Of a stretch of DNA of 50,803 nt, positions 42,789 through 50,803 are shown piece after piece. Source of the stretch: Bacillota bacterium (GTDB taxonomy: Bacteria > Bacillota > Clostridia > Peptostreptococcales > Anaerovoracaceae); the NCBI GenBank assembly GCA_017557505.1, contig JAFYYP010000032.1, positions 1 through 50,803 on the forward strand, in the 5' to 3' direction. Positions within the stretch are counted from its first letter, which is position 1. Each line of letters begins with the position of its first letter. A program made the position numbers and the translations under genes. The notes under the pieces were generated by a model. The model ran no database searches. It had not been told where the DNA came from and was given only the letters and a program-made list of their open reading frames with translations.

Positions 42789-42903
42789 TTCTCGGCTGCG
42801 GGAGCTACCTACTTTCCAACTTAGAATTAACCGGAATGCTGTTGGTAATTATTGTAATGGTAAAATATGGATATGTCAATAGGGTTCTGTTAAAAATTGC
42901 CAA

Positions 42904-44559
42904 TTATTTTTCATCCGGATCTTTGGGATCGACCCAGACCGTGCGGTTGTTCGTGAAGATCACCATGCCGGGTTTTGCGCCTGCAGGCTTCTTGACGTAG
43001 CGCAGAGGCACGTAATCCACCGGCACGTTCTGCGAATCCTTGCCTTTAGAGAACCAGGCGGCAGCGGCTGCTGCCTGATAGATCTCGTCCTCGCCGGGCT
43101 GTTCGCCGTTCATGAACAGCACGACGTGCGAGCCGTGAATATCCTTTGTGTGCAGCCAGTAATCGGTCTTTCCGCCAACTTTGAACGTGATGTAGTCGTT
43201 CTCGCTGTTGTTTCGGCCGACGGCGATCTCTCTTCCGCAGGGCAGAGTGAATCGTCTGGGTCTCGGTTTCGCTTTCGCAGCCGCTTTCTTTCTGTCCTTC
43301 GCTACGCGTCCGCGCAGGTAACCTTCGCGGATCAGCTCTTCGCGGATCAGTTCCATCTCCTCATACGTCGAAGCCAGAGAGATCTGGTCACGCACAGTGC
43401 TCAGGTATTCGATATCCTTTTCGCACTCTTCAAGCTGGATCAGCTTTTCTTTTTTGCCCGTCTTGGCTTTCGCGTATTTCTTGAAGAAATTCTGCGCGTT
43501 GCGCGCAGGGGAGAAGCGCTCGTCCAGCTCTATCGTCACGGGCTGACCGTCGTAATAGCTGATGACAGTGACCGCCTTATCGCCCGTTTTCGCAAGGTGA
43601 AGATTCGCGTTGAGCAATTCTCCCTTCAGGCGGTAAATGTCTGCGTTTTCGGCCTTTCTGACGTCTTCCAGCAGCCTTTGTTTTTTTAGCAGGAGTTTGT
43701 CTTCAATCGAAGCCACGCTCTTTGCGAAGCTCTCGCTCCTCTGCATGACACGGTTCGTTTCTTTGCGGTTGCCATAGAAGAAATCCAGCGCGTCGCCCGG
43801 TTCATCGAACGGCTTCACTTCGCAGACTTCAGCCAGCTTCTTCATCGGGAAGATGTGCACGTCGCGGGGATAGCCGTTAGGATCGCAATAAACGGCAGGA
43901 AAGAGTTTGCCGGCAAGCACGTCATCGCGGGTCTGGAACAGCAGAGGAAGGTTCTCCTCGAATTCGTCCGCTGCGGATGCGCTCAGACCCTGGATCTCGC
44001 GGATATCCGTCACGTCTTCGCGTCTTGCTGTCCACAGATCGGTTTTATCCTGCGGCGGGGGAGAGACGTACTGCATGCCGGGCAGGATCTGCCGGTAGCG
44101 GTTGACGTCGATGGAAATGCGCTTGATGGCGTCGATGATCTTGCCGCTGGCCTCGTCTGTCAGGATCAGATTGCTGTGTTTGCCCATGATCTCGCAGATC
44201 AGCATCTTGTTGACAGAATACCCCATTTCGTTAATGGTCTCGAGATGGAATTTCAGAATGCGTTCGGTCGCCGGCTGGGACACGGAAAGAATGCGTCCGC
44301 CCTGCAGGTGCTTGCGCAGCAGCATGCAGAAATTCGGGGCTTCCGCCGGGTTTTCGTAGTTGAGTTTCGTGTAATGCACGCGTGCTCCCTGCGGGGACGT
44401 GCAAAATAAAAGCCTTCTTCGTGCCCCGGTCGCAGGCGCGTAGATCTGAAGAAGGATCGTATCCGCTTCAGGCTGCTGCACCCGTTCGATCTTCGCTCCC
44501 TGCAGTTCTTTATCCAGTTGTCTGGCGATGGTTCCGGCCAGAAATCCGTCGTATGCCAT
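42904..44559 (-). CDS. rqcH: RqcH (NFACT family, ribosome-associated quality control)
   Basis: RqcH binds stalled large ribosomal subunits and adds Ala tails to the nascent chain. The 551-residue product has the NFACT-N domain (MAYDGFLAGTIARQLDKEL), helix-hairpin-helix region, a long coiled coil (about 285-420) and the NFACT-R domain (DYWLHTKDIHGSHVVLF with the DIHGSH motif). It is a little shorter than typical. Older annotation calls it fibronectin-binding protein. It runs divergently from yicC; no rqcP gene is adjacent. Confidence 0.93.
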   Translation of the reverse strand: MAYDGFLAGTIARQLDKELQGAKIERVQQPEADTILLQIYAPATGARRRLLFCTSPQGARVHYTKLNYENPAEAPNFCMLLRKHLQGGRILSVSQPATERILKFHLETINEMGYSVNKMLICEIMGKHSNLILTDEASGKIIDAIKRISIDVNRYRQILPGMQYVSPPPQDKTDLWTARREDVTDIREIQGLSASAADEFEENLPLLFQTRDDVLAGKLFPAVYCDPNGYPRDVHIFPMKKLAEVCEVKPFDEPGDALDFFYGNRKETNRVMQRSESFAKSVASIEDKLLLKKQRLLEDVRKAENADIYRLKGELLNANLHLAKTGDKAVTVISYYDGQPVTIELDERFSPARNAQNFFKKYAKAKTGKKEKLIQLEECEKDIEYLSTVRDQISLASTYEEMELIREELIREGYLRGRVAKDRKKAAAKAKPRPRRFTLPCGREIAVGRNNSENDYITFKVGGKTDYWLHTKDIHGSHVVLFMNGEQPGEDEIYQAAAAAAWFSKGKDSQNVPVDYVPLRYVKKPAGAKPGMVIFTNNRTVWVDPKDPDEK

Positions 44560-44596
44560 AAGTTCTCTGTCAGTATCCTTTCTTTCAGCATGTTTC

Positions 44597-44605
44597 TATG
44601 CTAAA
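44597..44605 (+). promoter_or_regulatory. Extended -10 of yicC
   Basis: TGCTAAAAT (44597-44605) is an extended -10 element in the divergent rqcH-yicC gap; no good -35 is visible. Confidence 0.4.
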
Positions 44606-44673
44606 ATCGTATCCATAATAACACGGATCGGGCGAATGAGCCAAAGCAAATCGCGTGTTGGAAAGAGGAGAAT

Positions 44674-45561
44674 ATGGCAAAGAGCATGACAGGCTTCGGC
44701 AGAGGCGTCTACGAGGACGAACTGCGGAGCGTAACGGCGGAACTGCGTTCCGTCAATCACAGGTATTCCGACATCACGGTCAAAATGCCGCGCCGGTATC
44801 AGTTTGCGGAGGACGCCATCAAGGCTATCGTGAAAGAAGCTGCGCCGAGAGGAAAGGTCGACGTGTTCATCAACGTGGACAACATCACTGCGGACGACAC
44901 GGCAGTCGAGCTGAACACAGCGCTGGCCAGACGTTACTACGAGACGCTGCAGACATTGAAAACAGAACTTCCGGACCTTGCCGGCGAACCGTCGCTGGCT
45001 ATGATAGCGAACTTCCCGGACGTCGTGAAAACAGCGGCAGCTGAAGAGGATGAAGACCTGCTTCTGAAGGCGCTTAGCGAAGCGGTGAAAGAAGCTGCGG
45101 CCAATCTGGACGCCATGAGGATCACGGAAGGCGCGAAACTCATGGAAGACATCCTGCAGCGCGGCGAACTCATCGAGCGTACGGTAGAAGGCATCGAAGT
45201 CTACGCGCCGGAAGTGGCGAAGAACTACGCGGCCAAACTGAAAGACCGCATCCAGGACCTGCTCGGCGACGACGCTGTCGTTCCCGAAGACCGCATTCTG
45301 CTCGAAGCGGCTGTCTTCGCGGACAAATCGAACATCACCGAAGAAATGGTGCGATTGAAGAGCCACTGCAGCCAGCTGCGTTCCATCGCGGCGGATACGA
45401 GCGGTCCGATCGGCAAGAAACTCGACTTCCTCGTGCAGGAGATGAACCGCGAATCGAACACCATCGGGTCCAAAGCGAACGACATCCATATCACGAACGA
45501 CGTACTGCTGCTGAAGGCGGAGATCGAAAAGATCCGCGAGCAGGTGCAGAATATCGAATAG
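44674..45561 (+). CDS. yicC: YicC/YloC-family endoribonuclease
   Basis: A 295-residue YicC-family protein. The N-terminus SMTGFGRG and SVTAELRSVNHRYSDI are diagnostic; the C-terminal DUF1732 part ends with EMNRESNTIGSKAND and an LKAEIEKIREQVQN. Members degrade small RNAs or act in stationary phase. An AGAGGAG site precedes the ATG. In many Bacillota remA and gmk follow; remA is absent here. Confidence 0.95.
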   Translation: MAKSMTGFGRGVYEDELRSVTAELRSVNHRYSDITVKMPRRYQFAEDAIKAIVKEAAPRGKVDVFINVDNITADDTAVELNTALARRYYETLQTLKTELPDLAGEPSLAMIANFPDVVKTAAAEEDEDLLLKALSEAVKEAAANLDAMRITEGAKLMEDILQRGELIERTVEGIEVYAPEVAKNYAAKLKDRIQDLLGDDAVVPEDRILLEAAVFADKSNITEEMVRLKSHCSQLRSIAADTSGPIGKKLDFLVQEMNRESNTIGSKANDIHITNDVLLLKAEIEKIREQVQNIE

Positions 45562-45565
45562 CATC

Positions 45566-45594
45566 TTGAATTCAGGCGGAAATCGTTATATCAT
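45566..45594 (+). promoter_or_regulatory. Promoter of gmk-rpoZ
   Basis: TTGAAT (45566-45571), 17-base spacer, TATCAT (45589-45594); start near 45601, about 18 bases before the chosen gmk ATG. Confidence 0.65.
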
Positions 45595-45618
45595 TGGTTG
45601 TTACTACGAGGAATGAGT

Positions 45619-46227
45619 ATGGATCAGGGTAAATTATTCGTATTTTCCGGACCTTCCGGCACAGGAAAGGGCACGATCTGCAGGGAACTGCTGAAGGAAC
45701 CCGGCACCTGGCTGTCCGTATCCATCACGACCCGCGCCCCGCGGGCCGGGGAAGAGCACGGTGTGCACTATTATTTCGTGACCCGCGAGGAATACGACAG
45801 GACCGTGGAAGAAGACGGTTTCCTGGAACACGCCGAGATCTACGGCAACGCCTACGGAACGCCGAAAAAGTACGCCATGGAACACATGGCGGCCGGAGAC
45901 GACGTTATCCTGGAGATCGAAATGCAGGGCGCGCTGCAGATCAAGAAAGCCTATCCCGAGGCGATCCTGATCTTCGTGCTTCCGCCTTCTCTCAAAGAAC
46001 TGAGAGACCGCATCCGCAAGCGCGGCACGGAAACGGAAGAGCAGATCGCGACCCGCATGAAGACGACTCTTTCAGAGATCGAACTTCTGCCGGAATACGA
46101 TTATTTCCTCATCAATGACGATCTGGAAGAAGCGATCGCGACCGCCAGATCCATCATGAAAGCGGAACACTGTAAAACTGCAGGGTCAGCCCAGACTCTG
46201 ATCGATCGATACAAGGAGGAACAATAA
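45619..46227 (+). CDS. gmk: Guanylate kinase
   Basis: Phosphorylates GMP to GDP. The 202-residue product has the P-loop GPSGTGKGT at 11-19, the GMP-binding SITTRAPRAGEEHGVHY and the EIEMQGALQIKKAYPEA segment. Of two close ATGs (45613 and 45619) the second is preferred because GAGGA is then seven bases upstream; the first would be too close. It ends directly at the rpoZ start. Confidence 0.96.
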   Translation: MDQGKLFVFSGPSGTGKGTICRELLKEPGTWLSVSITTRAPRAGEEHGVHYYFVTREEYDRTVEEDGFLEHAEIYGNAYGTPKKYAMEHMAAGDDVILEIEMQGALQIKKAYPEAILIFVLPPSLKELRDRIRKRGTETEEQIATRMKTTLSEIELLPEYDYFLINDDLEEAIATARSIMKAEHCKTAGSAQTLIDRYKEEQ

Positions 46228-46425
46228 ATGCTTTTATATCCGTCCGTAGACCTGCTGAAAACGAAGGTCGACAGCAAATACACCCTGGTGATCATGGCGG
46301 CGAAGCGCGCCAGAGACCTGGTCGACGGCAAGCCGATGCTCATCAACGTCGAGAGCAACAAGCCCATCTCCATCGCGACCGCAGAGATCGCAGACGACCT
46401 CATCTCGTACAAGAGAGCAGAGTAA
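46228..46425 (+). CDS. rpoZ: RNA polymerase omega subunit
   Basis: A 65-residue omega subunit: LYPSVDLLKTKVDSKYTLVI, then AAKRARDLVDG, with the C-terminal ISIATAEIADDLIS. It is short but normal for Bacillota. The start is adjacent to the gmk stop (AAGGAGG in the end of gmk), so the two are coupled. Confidence 0.95.
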   Translation: MLLYPSVDLLKTKVDSKYTLVIMAAKRARDLVDGKPMLINVESNKPISIATAEIADDLISYKRAE

Positions 46426-46432
46426 ACACGAA

Positions 46433-46460
46433 AAAAACGGGTCCTGCAAGACCCGTTTTT
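46433..46460. terminator. Terminator of gmk-rpoZ, also facing the tRNA gene
   Basis: A perfect 11-bp stem (46433-46443 / 46450-46460, six-base loop) with five A residues at the start and five T at the end, so it works both ways for rpoZ and the convergent tRNA. Confidence 0.9.
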
Positions 46461-46463
46461 ACT

Positions 46464-46550
46464 TGGTGCCGGCGGCGGGGGTCGAACCCGCACGGTATCG
46501 CTACCACGGGATTTTGAGTCCCGCACGTCTGCCAATTCCATCACGCCGGC
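46464..46550 (-). tRNA. tRNA-Leu, anticodon CAA
   Basis: An 87-base gene with encoded CCA (46464-46466). The acceptor stem GCCGGCG pairs with CGCCGGC, the anticodon stem-loop CGGGA-CTCAAAA-TCCCG gives CAA at positions 34-36, the variable arm is long as in Leu tRNAs, and the T arm contains GGTTCGACC. It reads UUG codons. Confidence 0.95.
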
Positions 46551-46623
46551 GTACCTCGATTATGGTATCACTTTGCCGGTAGAAAAACAAGGGTATAAAA
46601 ATGCCCGAAACCCTAAAAATGTA

Positions 46624-46651
46624 TTGATTTTACGGCATATTGGTCTATAAT
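46624..46651 (+). promoter_or_regulatory. Promoter of yajC-secDF
   Basis: TTGATT (46624-46629), a 16-base spacer, TATAAT (46646-46651); start near 46658, 25 bases before yajC. Confidence 0.65.
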
Positions 46652-46682
46652 ATTATTGTTAATTTATGTTAGGAGGAAATCC

Positions 46683-47081
46683 ATGCCTGAATTTGCAGCA
46701 CAAATCATTATGATCGTCGCGCTTTTCGCGATCATGTACTTTTTACTCATCCGTCCGCAGAAGAAAAAGGACGACGAAGTCCGCAAGATGAGAGAGAGCC
46801 TGAAGGTCGGAGACGACATCCTGACCATCGGCGGGATCTACGGCAAAGTAGTCCGCATCAAGGACGACAGACTCACCATCCAGGTCGGTTCAGACCGTAC
46901 CCGGATCGACGTTGCGAAGTGGTCCGTCAACAACATCGAAAAGGCGTCCGACAGCAAGGGAAGCAAGGCAGCAGAAGAAGATAAGAAGGTCACGCCGAAA
47001 AATATGAAGAAACTGGGCGAAAAGGCCGAAGCAGAAGTCGAGGAGGCTGTCGCTGAAGTCGTTGAGGATGCTCAGGAATAG
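46683..47081 (+). CDS. yajC: Preprotein translocase subunit YajC
   Basis: YajC accompanies SecDF in protein export. The 132-residue protein has one N-terminal membrane helix (about 6-26) followed by the conserved FLLIRPQKKKDDEVRKM and LKVGDDILTIGGIYGKV, then a long acidic Ala/Glu/Lys tail (about 85-132). ATG 46683 follows AGGAGGAAAT; an upstream in-frame start would overlap the promoter. Confidence 0.95.
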   Translation: MPEFAAQIIMIVALFAIMYFLLIRPQKKKDDEVRKMRESLKVGDDILTIGGIYGKVVRIKDDRLTIQVGSDRTRIDVAKWSVNNIEKASDSKGSKAAEEDKKVTPKNMKKLGEKAEAEVEEAVAEVVEDAQE

Positions 47082-47102
47082 AGTAAGGGAATAAATACAT
47101 GC

Positions 47103-47137
47103 AGGGCATGTGTGCAAGCCGCACATGCCTTGTTTTT
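47103..47137 (+). terminator. Hairpin terminator or attenuator between yajC and secDF
   Basis: A 9-11-bp stem (about 47104-47113 with 47121-47130) followed by TGTTTTTG, 22 bases after the yajC stop and 20 before secDF. Confidence 0.65.
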
Positions 47138-47156
47138 GTAAAGGGAACTCGCAAAA

Positions 47157-49337
47157 ATGAAGAAGATTTTATCGATCATCATCGTAATCATCATGCTGCT
47201 CGGATGGGTCTTTTCCGTCCGCGGTTTCGGTGAGGGCGGCTCCATCGCGGACCGCATGAAGCTCGGCCTCGACATGATCGGCGGCGTATCCGTCGTTCTG
47301 GAAGCTGACACCGACGCGACTGGCAGCGAACTGAAGAGCCTGATGGACCAGGTGCAGGCGGTCATGGAACGGCGTGTGAACGAAATGGGTCTTTCCGAAC
47401 CAGTCATCACCGTAGAGAACGAAAACCGCATCCGCATCGAACTGCCCGGCGCGCAGAACGCGCAGGAAGCGATCGAGTCCATCGGAAAGACCGCGCAGCT
47501 GTCGTTCCGCACGGCGGACAACCAGGTCGTCGTGACCGGAGAAAACGTCAAGAACGCGACGGCAGAGGTTTATCAGGGCACACAGAGCAACCTGATCGGC
47601 ACGTATTCCGTACACCTGGAATTCGATTCTGCAGGAACTGACGCGTTTGCCGACGCGACGAGCCGCATCATGAACGGCGAGATCACGCCGACGCTGGACG
47701 GCTATTACGCCAACCAGATCCTCATCCTGCTGGATGACGACGTCATCTCAGCGCCTATGGTCAGCACCGTCATCAACAGTTCCAGCTGCGAGATCACGGG
47801 CAACTTCACCGCCAGCAGCGCCGGCAACCTGGCTGCGCTCATTCGCGGCGGTTCTCTGCCTGTCAGCCTCACTGAAGTGCAGACCGAGATCGTCGGACCG
47901 ACGCTGGGCCTCGACGCGGCGCACAAGAGCGTCGTGGCAGGTATCATCGGTCTGGCGCTCATCATGATCATCATGCTCGTCGTATACCGGGTCATGGGCG
48001 TTGTTGCAGACATCGCGCTGATGCTGTACGTATTGCTGTATCTGTGGGTCATGATCGCGTTCCATGCCGTACTTACGCTGCCCGGCATCGCCGGCATCAT
48101 CCTGTCGATCGGCATGGCCGTCGACTCGAACGTCATCATCTTCTCGCGCATCCGCGAGGAGATCGGTCTGGGTAAATCCGTCCGCGTGGCGGTGCAGTCC
48201 GGCTTCAAGCGCGCCATGGGCACCATCATCGACTCTCAGGTGACCACGATCATCGCGGCGGTCATCCTGTACCTGTTCGGTACCGGTTCCGTGCGCGGCT
48301 TCGCCATGACGCTGCTCATCGGTATCGTGCTGTCCGTGTTCACAGCGGTCGTCATTTCCCAGATCCTGCTGCAGGCGCTGGCGGAGAGCAAATTCGCTTC
48401 TCCGAAGAACTTCGGCGTCAAGGAGCAGAAAGATACGAGCAAGGAAGAGAAGGACGGCTATCCGTTCATGTCCAAGCGGAAGATCTTCTATCTGGTCTCC
48501 GTTGCGCTGCTCGTCATCGGTCTGGGCATCGGTCTGATCCGCGGCTTCAATATGGGGATCGACTTCACCGGCGGCACGGTGTTGCAGCTGAACTTCGGCC
48601 AGCAGGTCGATCTGAACGAACTGAAGGCCCAGCTACCGGATACGGATATCCGCGACGGCATCCAATACGCGGGAGAGAACAACGAAAAAGTCATTCTGAA
48701 GACGACGGAAGTCATGGAGAACGCGGAACGCCAGGCGCTGTGCGATAAACTGCAGGCGCAGTTCGGCGCAGGCAGCGGCGAGTTCGTCGAATCGGCCGGT
48801 CTCATCGGTCCGTCCGTCGGCAGCGAACTGAAGAGCAGTGCCGTCAAAGCGGTCATTATCGCTTCGATCTGCATGCTCATCTATATCGCGATCCGTTTCG
48901 AATGGCGGTTCGGCATCGGCGCTATTATCGCGCTGCTGCACGACGCGTTCATGCTGTTCGCGTTCTACGGCCTGTTCCACATCCAGATGAACAGCCCGTT
49001 CATCGCAGGCCTGCTCATCGTCATCGGTTATTCCATCAACGATACGATCGTAATTTTCGACCGCATCCGCGAAGGACTGAAGACGAGCAAACGCAAGCAG
49101 GAATACGTCATCGACAGCAGCATCACCGCATGCATCAGCCGTTCGATCATGACGTCCGTCACGACTATGGTAGCGATCCTGCCGCTCATCGTTTTGTGCG
49201 GCGAATCCATCCGCGCGTTCGCGCTGCCTCTGATCGCGGGCGTGCTCGTCGGCACTTACAGCTCCATCGCCATCGCGTCCGGCGTGTATTACGACCTGTG
49301 CCGGCTCACGAAGAAGAACAAGTATAGGGGAGCATAA
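47157..49337 (+). CDS. secDF: Fused protein-export membrane protein SecD-SecF
   Basis: SecDF uses the proton gradient to pull preproteins through SecYEG. The 726-residue single chain fuses SecD (about 1-420: N-terminal helix, the first periplasmic domain from about 40, the GGSLPVSLTEVQTEIVGPTL region, then five helices) and SecF (about 435-726, RGFNMGIDFTGGTVLQLNF, then the final helices with IVIGYSINDTIVIFDRIRE). SecD's first domain is shorter than in Proteobacteria. The fusion is known in Bacillota and Actinobacteria. It follows a hairpin and precedes rel by eight bases. Confidence 0.95.
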   Translation: MKKILSIIIVIIMLLGWVFSVRGFGEGGSIADRMKLGLDMIGGVSVVLEADTDATGSELKSLMDQVQAVMERRVNEMGLSEPVITVENENRIRIELPGAQNAQEAIESIGKTAQLSFRTADNQVVVTGENVKNATAEVYQGTQSNLIGTYSVHLEFDSAGTDAFADATSRIMNGEITPTLDGYYANQILILLDDDVISAPMVSTVINSSSCEITGNFTASSAGNLAALIRGGSLPVSLTEVQTEIVGPTLGLDAAHKSVVAGIIGLALIMIIMLVVYRVMGVVADIALMLYVLLYLWVMIAFHAVLTLPGIAGIILSIGMAVDSNVIIFSRIREEIGLGKSVRVAVQSGFKRAMGTIIDSQVTTIIAAVILYLFGTGSVRGFAMTLLIGIVLSVFTAVVISQILLQALAESKFASPKNFGVKEQKDTSKEEKDGYPFMSKRKIFYLVSVALLVIGLGIGLIRGFNMGIDFTGGTVLQLNFGQQVDLNELKAQLPDTDIRDGIQYAGENNEKVILKTTEVMENAERQALCDKLQAQFGAGSGEFVESAGLIGPSVGSELKSSAVKAVIIASICMLIYIAIRFEWRFGIGAIIALLHDAFMLFAFYGLFHIQMNSPFIAGLLIVIGYSINDTIVIFDRIREGLKTSKRKQEYVIDSSITACISRSIMTSVTTMVAILPLIVLCGESIRAFALPLIAGVLVGTYSSIAIASGVYYDLCRLTKKNKYRGA

Positions 49338-49345
49338 ACCGTTTT

Positions 49346-50803
49346 ATGGAGGAGTACGTAAGACAGCTTCTTGAATATAATCCCAACTACGACGCCCAGC
49401 TCCTGGAGAAGGCCTATCTGACCGCAGAGAAGCATCATCAGGGGCAGCTTCGCAAGTCCGGAGAACCCTACATCATCCACCCGATGGCGGTAGGGCGTAT
49501 TCTCGCTGACCTCGGCATGGACGAAGTGACCCTTGCCGGCGGCATCCTGCACGACATCGTGGAGGACACGGACTATACGCTGGCGGACGTGGAAGCTGAC
49601 TTCGGCACCGACATCGCCAACCTCGTGGACGGGGTCACCAAGCTGACCAACATCAACTACGAGACGAAAGAGGAGCAGCAGGCGGAGAACATACGCAAGA
49701 TGTTCCTGGCCATGTCCAAGGACATCCGCGTGCTCATCATCAAGCTGGCGGACCGCCTCCATAATCTGCGTACGATCAGTTACCAGACACCGAAGAAGAT
49801 ACGCGAGAAATGCCAGGAATCGCTGGACATCTACGCGCCGCTTGCGGCACGTCTGGGTATCTATAAATTCAAGTTCGAGATGGAGGATATCTGCTTTAAG
49901 AACCTGTATCCCGAAGAATACGAGAAGCTCGTCCAGGAGATGGCTGAACGCCAGGTAAGGCGTCAGGGCGTTATCGAAGGCGTCATCCGCGACATCAACA
50001 AGGCGCTTGAGGACACCGGGATCGAATACGAGATCTACGGGCGCCAGAAGCATTATTACAGCATCTACAAGAAGATGCAGTTCCAGCAGAAACAGCTGGA
50101 CGAGATCTTCGACCTGACGGCTGTGCGCATCATCGTGGATTCCATCCGCGACTGCTACGGCGTGCTGGGTGCAGTCCATACCATGTGGACGCCTATCCCG
50201 GGACGTTTCAAAGATTATATCGCCATGCCGAAGCCGAACCGCTACCAGTCGCTGCACACGACGGTCATCGGCAAGAACGGCAACCCGTTCGAGATCCAGA
50301 TCCGCACGAAGGAGATGCACCGCACTGCGGAATACGGCATCGCGGCGCACTGGAAATACAAAGAGGGCATCGCTACCGACGACGAGGAAGTCAAGCTGGC
50401 CTGGCTGCGCCAGACGCTGGAATGGCAGCAGGAACTCAAGGACCCGGGCGAATTTATGGAGACCGTCAAGGTCGACCTGTTCTCCAACCAGGTCTTCGTG
50501 TTCACGCCGAAAGGCGATGTCATGGAGCTGCCCGCAGGGTCCACGCCGCTGGACTTCGCGTTCAAGGTCCATACCGCGGTCGGCTGCAAATGCATCGGCG
50601 CCAAGGTCAACGGCAAGATGGTGCCCATCGATTACGAGCTGCAGAACGGCGAGATCGTGGACATCGTCACTTCGGCGAACTCCCATCCGAACCTGGACTG
50701 GCTCAAGATCGTCAAGACGAACTCCGCCAAGAGCAAGATCCGCCAGTTCCTGAAGAAGGAAGCCAGCGCGTCCGTGACCGAAAAAGCCGCGGCGCTCAAG
50801 GCG
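49346..50803 (+). CDS. rel: Bifunctional (p)ppGpp synthetase/hydrolase Rel, 3' part outside the window
   Basis: The stringent-response enzyme of Bacillota. The first 486 residues are visible: HD hydrolase domain (KHHQGQLRKSGEPYIIHP near 30-47, LHDIVEDT near 70), the synthetase domain with RQKHYYSIYKKM, RYQSLHTTV and RTKEMHRTAEYGIAAHW, and the TGS domain from about 375 (VFVFTPKGDVMELPAGST). Both the HD motif and the synthetase residues appear intact, so both activities are expected. No strong Shine-Dalgarno sequence directly precedes the ATG. The gene runs off the right edge. Confidence 0.96.
   Translation, partial: MEEYVRQLLEYNPNYDAQLLEKAYLTAEKHHQGQLRKSGEPYIIHPMAVGRILADLGMDEVTLAGGILHDIVEDTDYTLADVEADFGTDIANLVDGVTKLTNINYETKEEQQAENIRKMFLAMSKDIRVLIIKLADRLHNLRTISYQTPKKIREKCQESLDIYAPLAARLGIYKFKFEMEDICFKNLYPEEYEKLVQEMAERQVRRQGVIEGVIRDINKALEDTGIEYEIYGRQKHYYSIYKKMQFQQKQLDEIFDLTAVRIIVDSIRDCYGVLGAVHTMWTPIPGRFKDYIAMPKPNRYQSLHTTVIGKNGNPFEIQIRTKEMHRTAEYGIAAHWKYKEGIATDDEEVKLAWLRQTLEWQQELKDPGEFMETVKVDLFSNQVFVFTPKGDVMELPAGSTPLDFAFKVHTAVGCKCIGAKVNGKMVPIDYELQNGEIVDIVTSANSHPNLDWLKIVKTNSAKSKIRQFLKKEASASVTEKAAALKA

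Overview
The window looks like a chromosomal stretch of an anaerobic member of the Bacillota, most likely class Clostridia; this is inferred from gene content and order, not from any rRNA. The pointers are the blocks ylxM-ffh-rpsP-khpA-rimM-trmD, yggS-sepF-divIVA-lspA-rluD, yicC and gmk-rpoZ, a fused secDF behind yajC, a full-length Rel, strong GGAGG ribosome binding sites, and a large acyl-CoA dehydratase activase of the kind found in amino-acid-fermenting anaerobes. Most genes are GC-rich; the stretch 18.7-19.9 kb is clearly AT-richer.

Layout. 0-3.1 kb: two unrecognised, probably cytoplasmic proteins; the second contains repeats. 3.1-6.6 kb: a pentaheme nitrite reductase NrfA followed by the System II cytochrome c assembly pair ResB-CcsA, a self-contained nitrite-ammonification and heme-attachment module, then a DUF4298-like protein. 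6.7-10.1 kb: a SulP anion transporter, a small membrane protein, a PHP phosphatase, a 47-residue membrane peptide and a GIY-YIG protein. 10.1-15.2 kb: ilvB-ilvN-ilvC-ilvD, the common valine/isoleucine pathway. 15.2-18.7 kb: a DUF815 ATPase, a YtcJ-like amidohydrolase and an AlkD-like DNA glycosylase. 18.7-19.9 kb: an AT-rich island with a GTCACA/TGTGAC palindrome array and an orphan nuclease-like gene. 20-22.8 kb: a TipA-like MerR regulator and a TPM-domain/PspA membrane-stress pair. 22.8-27.2 kb: an acyl-CoA dehydratase activase and its partner subunit. 27.3-33.9 kb: amino-acid and peptide metabolism (M20 amidohydrolase, GtrA, Orn/Lys/Arg decarboxylase, homoserine dehydrogenase, ornithine-cyclodeaminase family, aminotransferase). 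33.9-50.8 kb: housekeeping genes for protein targeting, translation, cell division, lipoprotein processing, ribosome rescue, nucleotide metabolism, Sec export and the stringent response, with one tRNA-Leu(CAA).

The most unusual signals are not genes. They are a nested RNA structure that fills the rimM-trmD gap and covers the trmD ribosome binding site; the palindrome array at 18.83-19.06 kb; two promoters placed so that the mRNA should start at the ATG (ylxM and the gene after trmD), one of them built into a terminator hairpin; a dyad over the divergent TPM and activase promoters; and an LspA in which a normally invariant Asp is Cys. No CRISPR array, complete insertion sequence, prophage or rRNA was seen.
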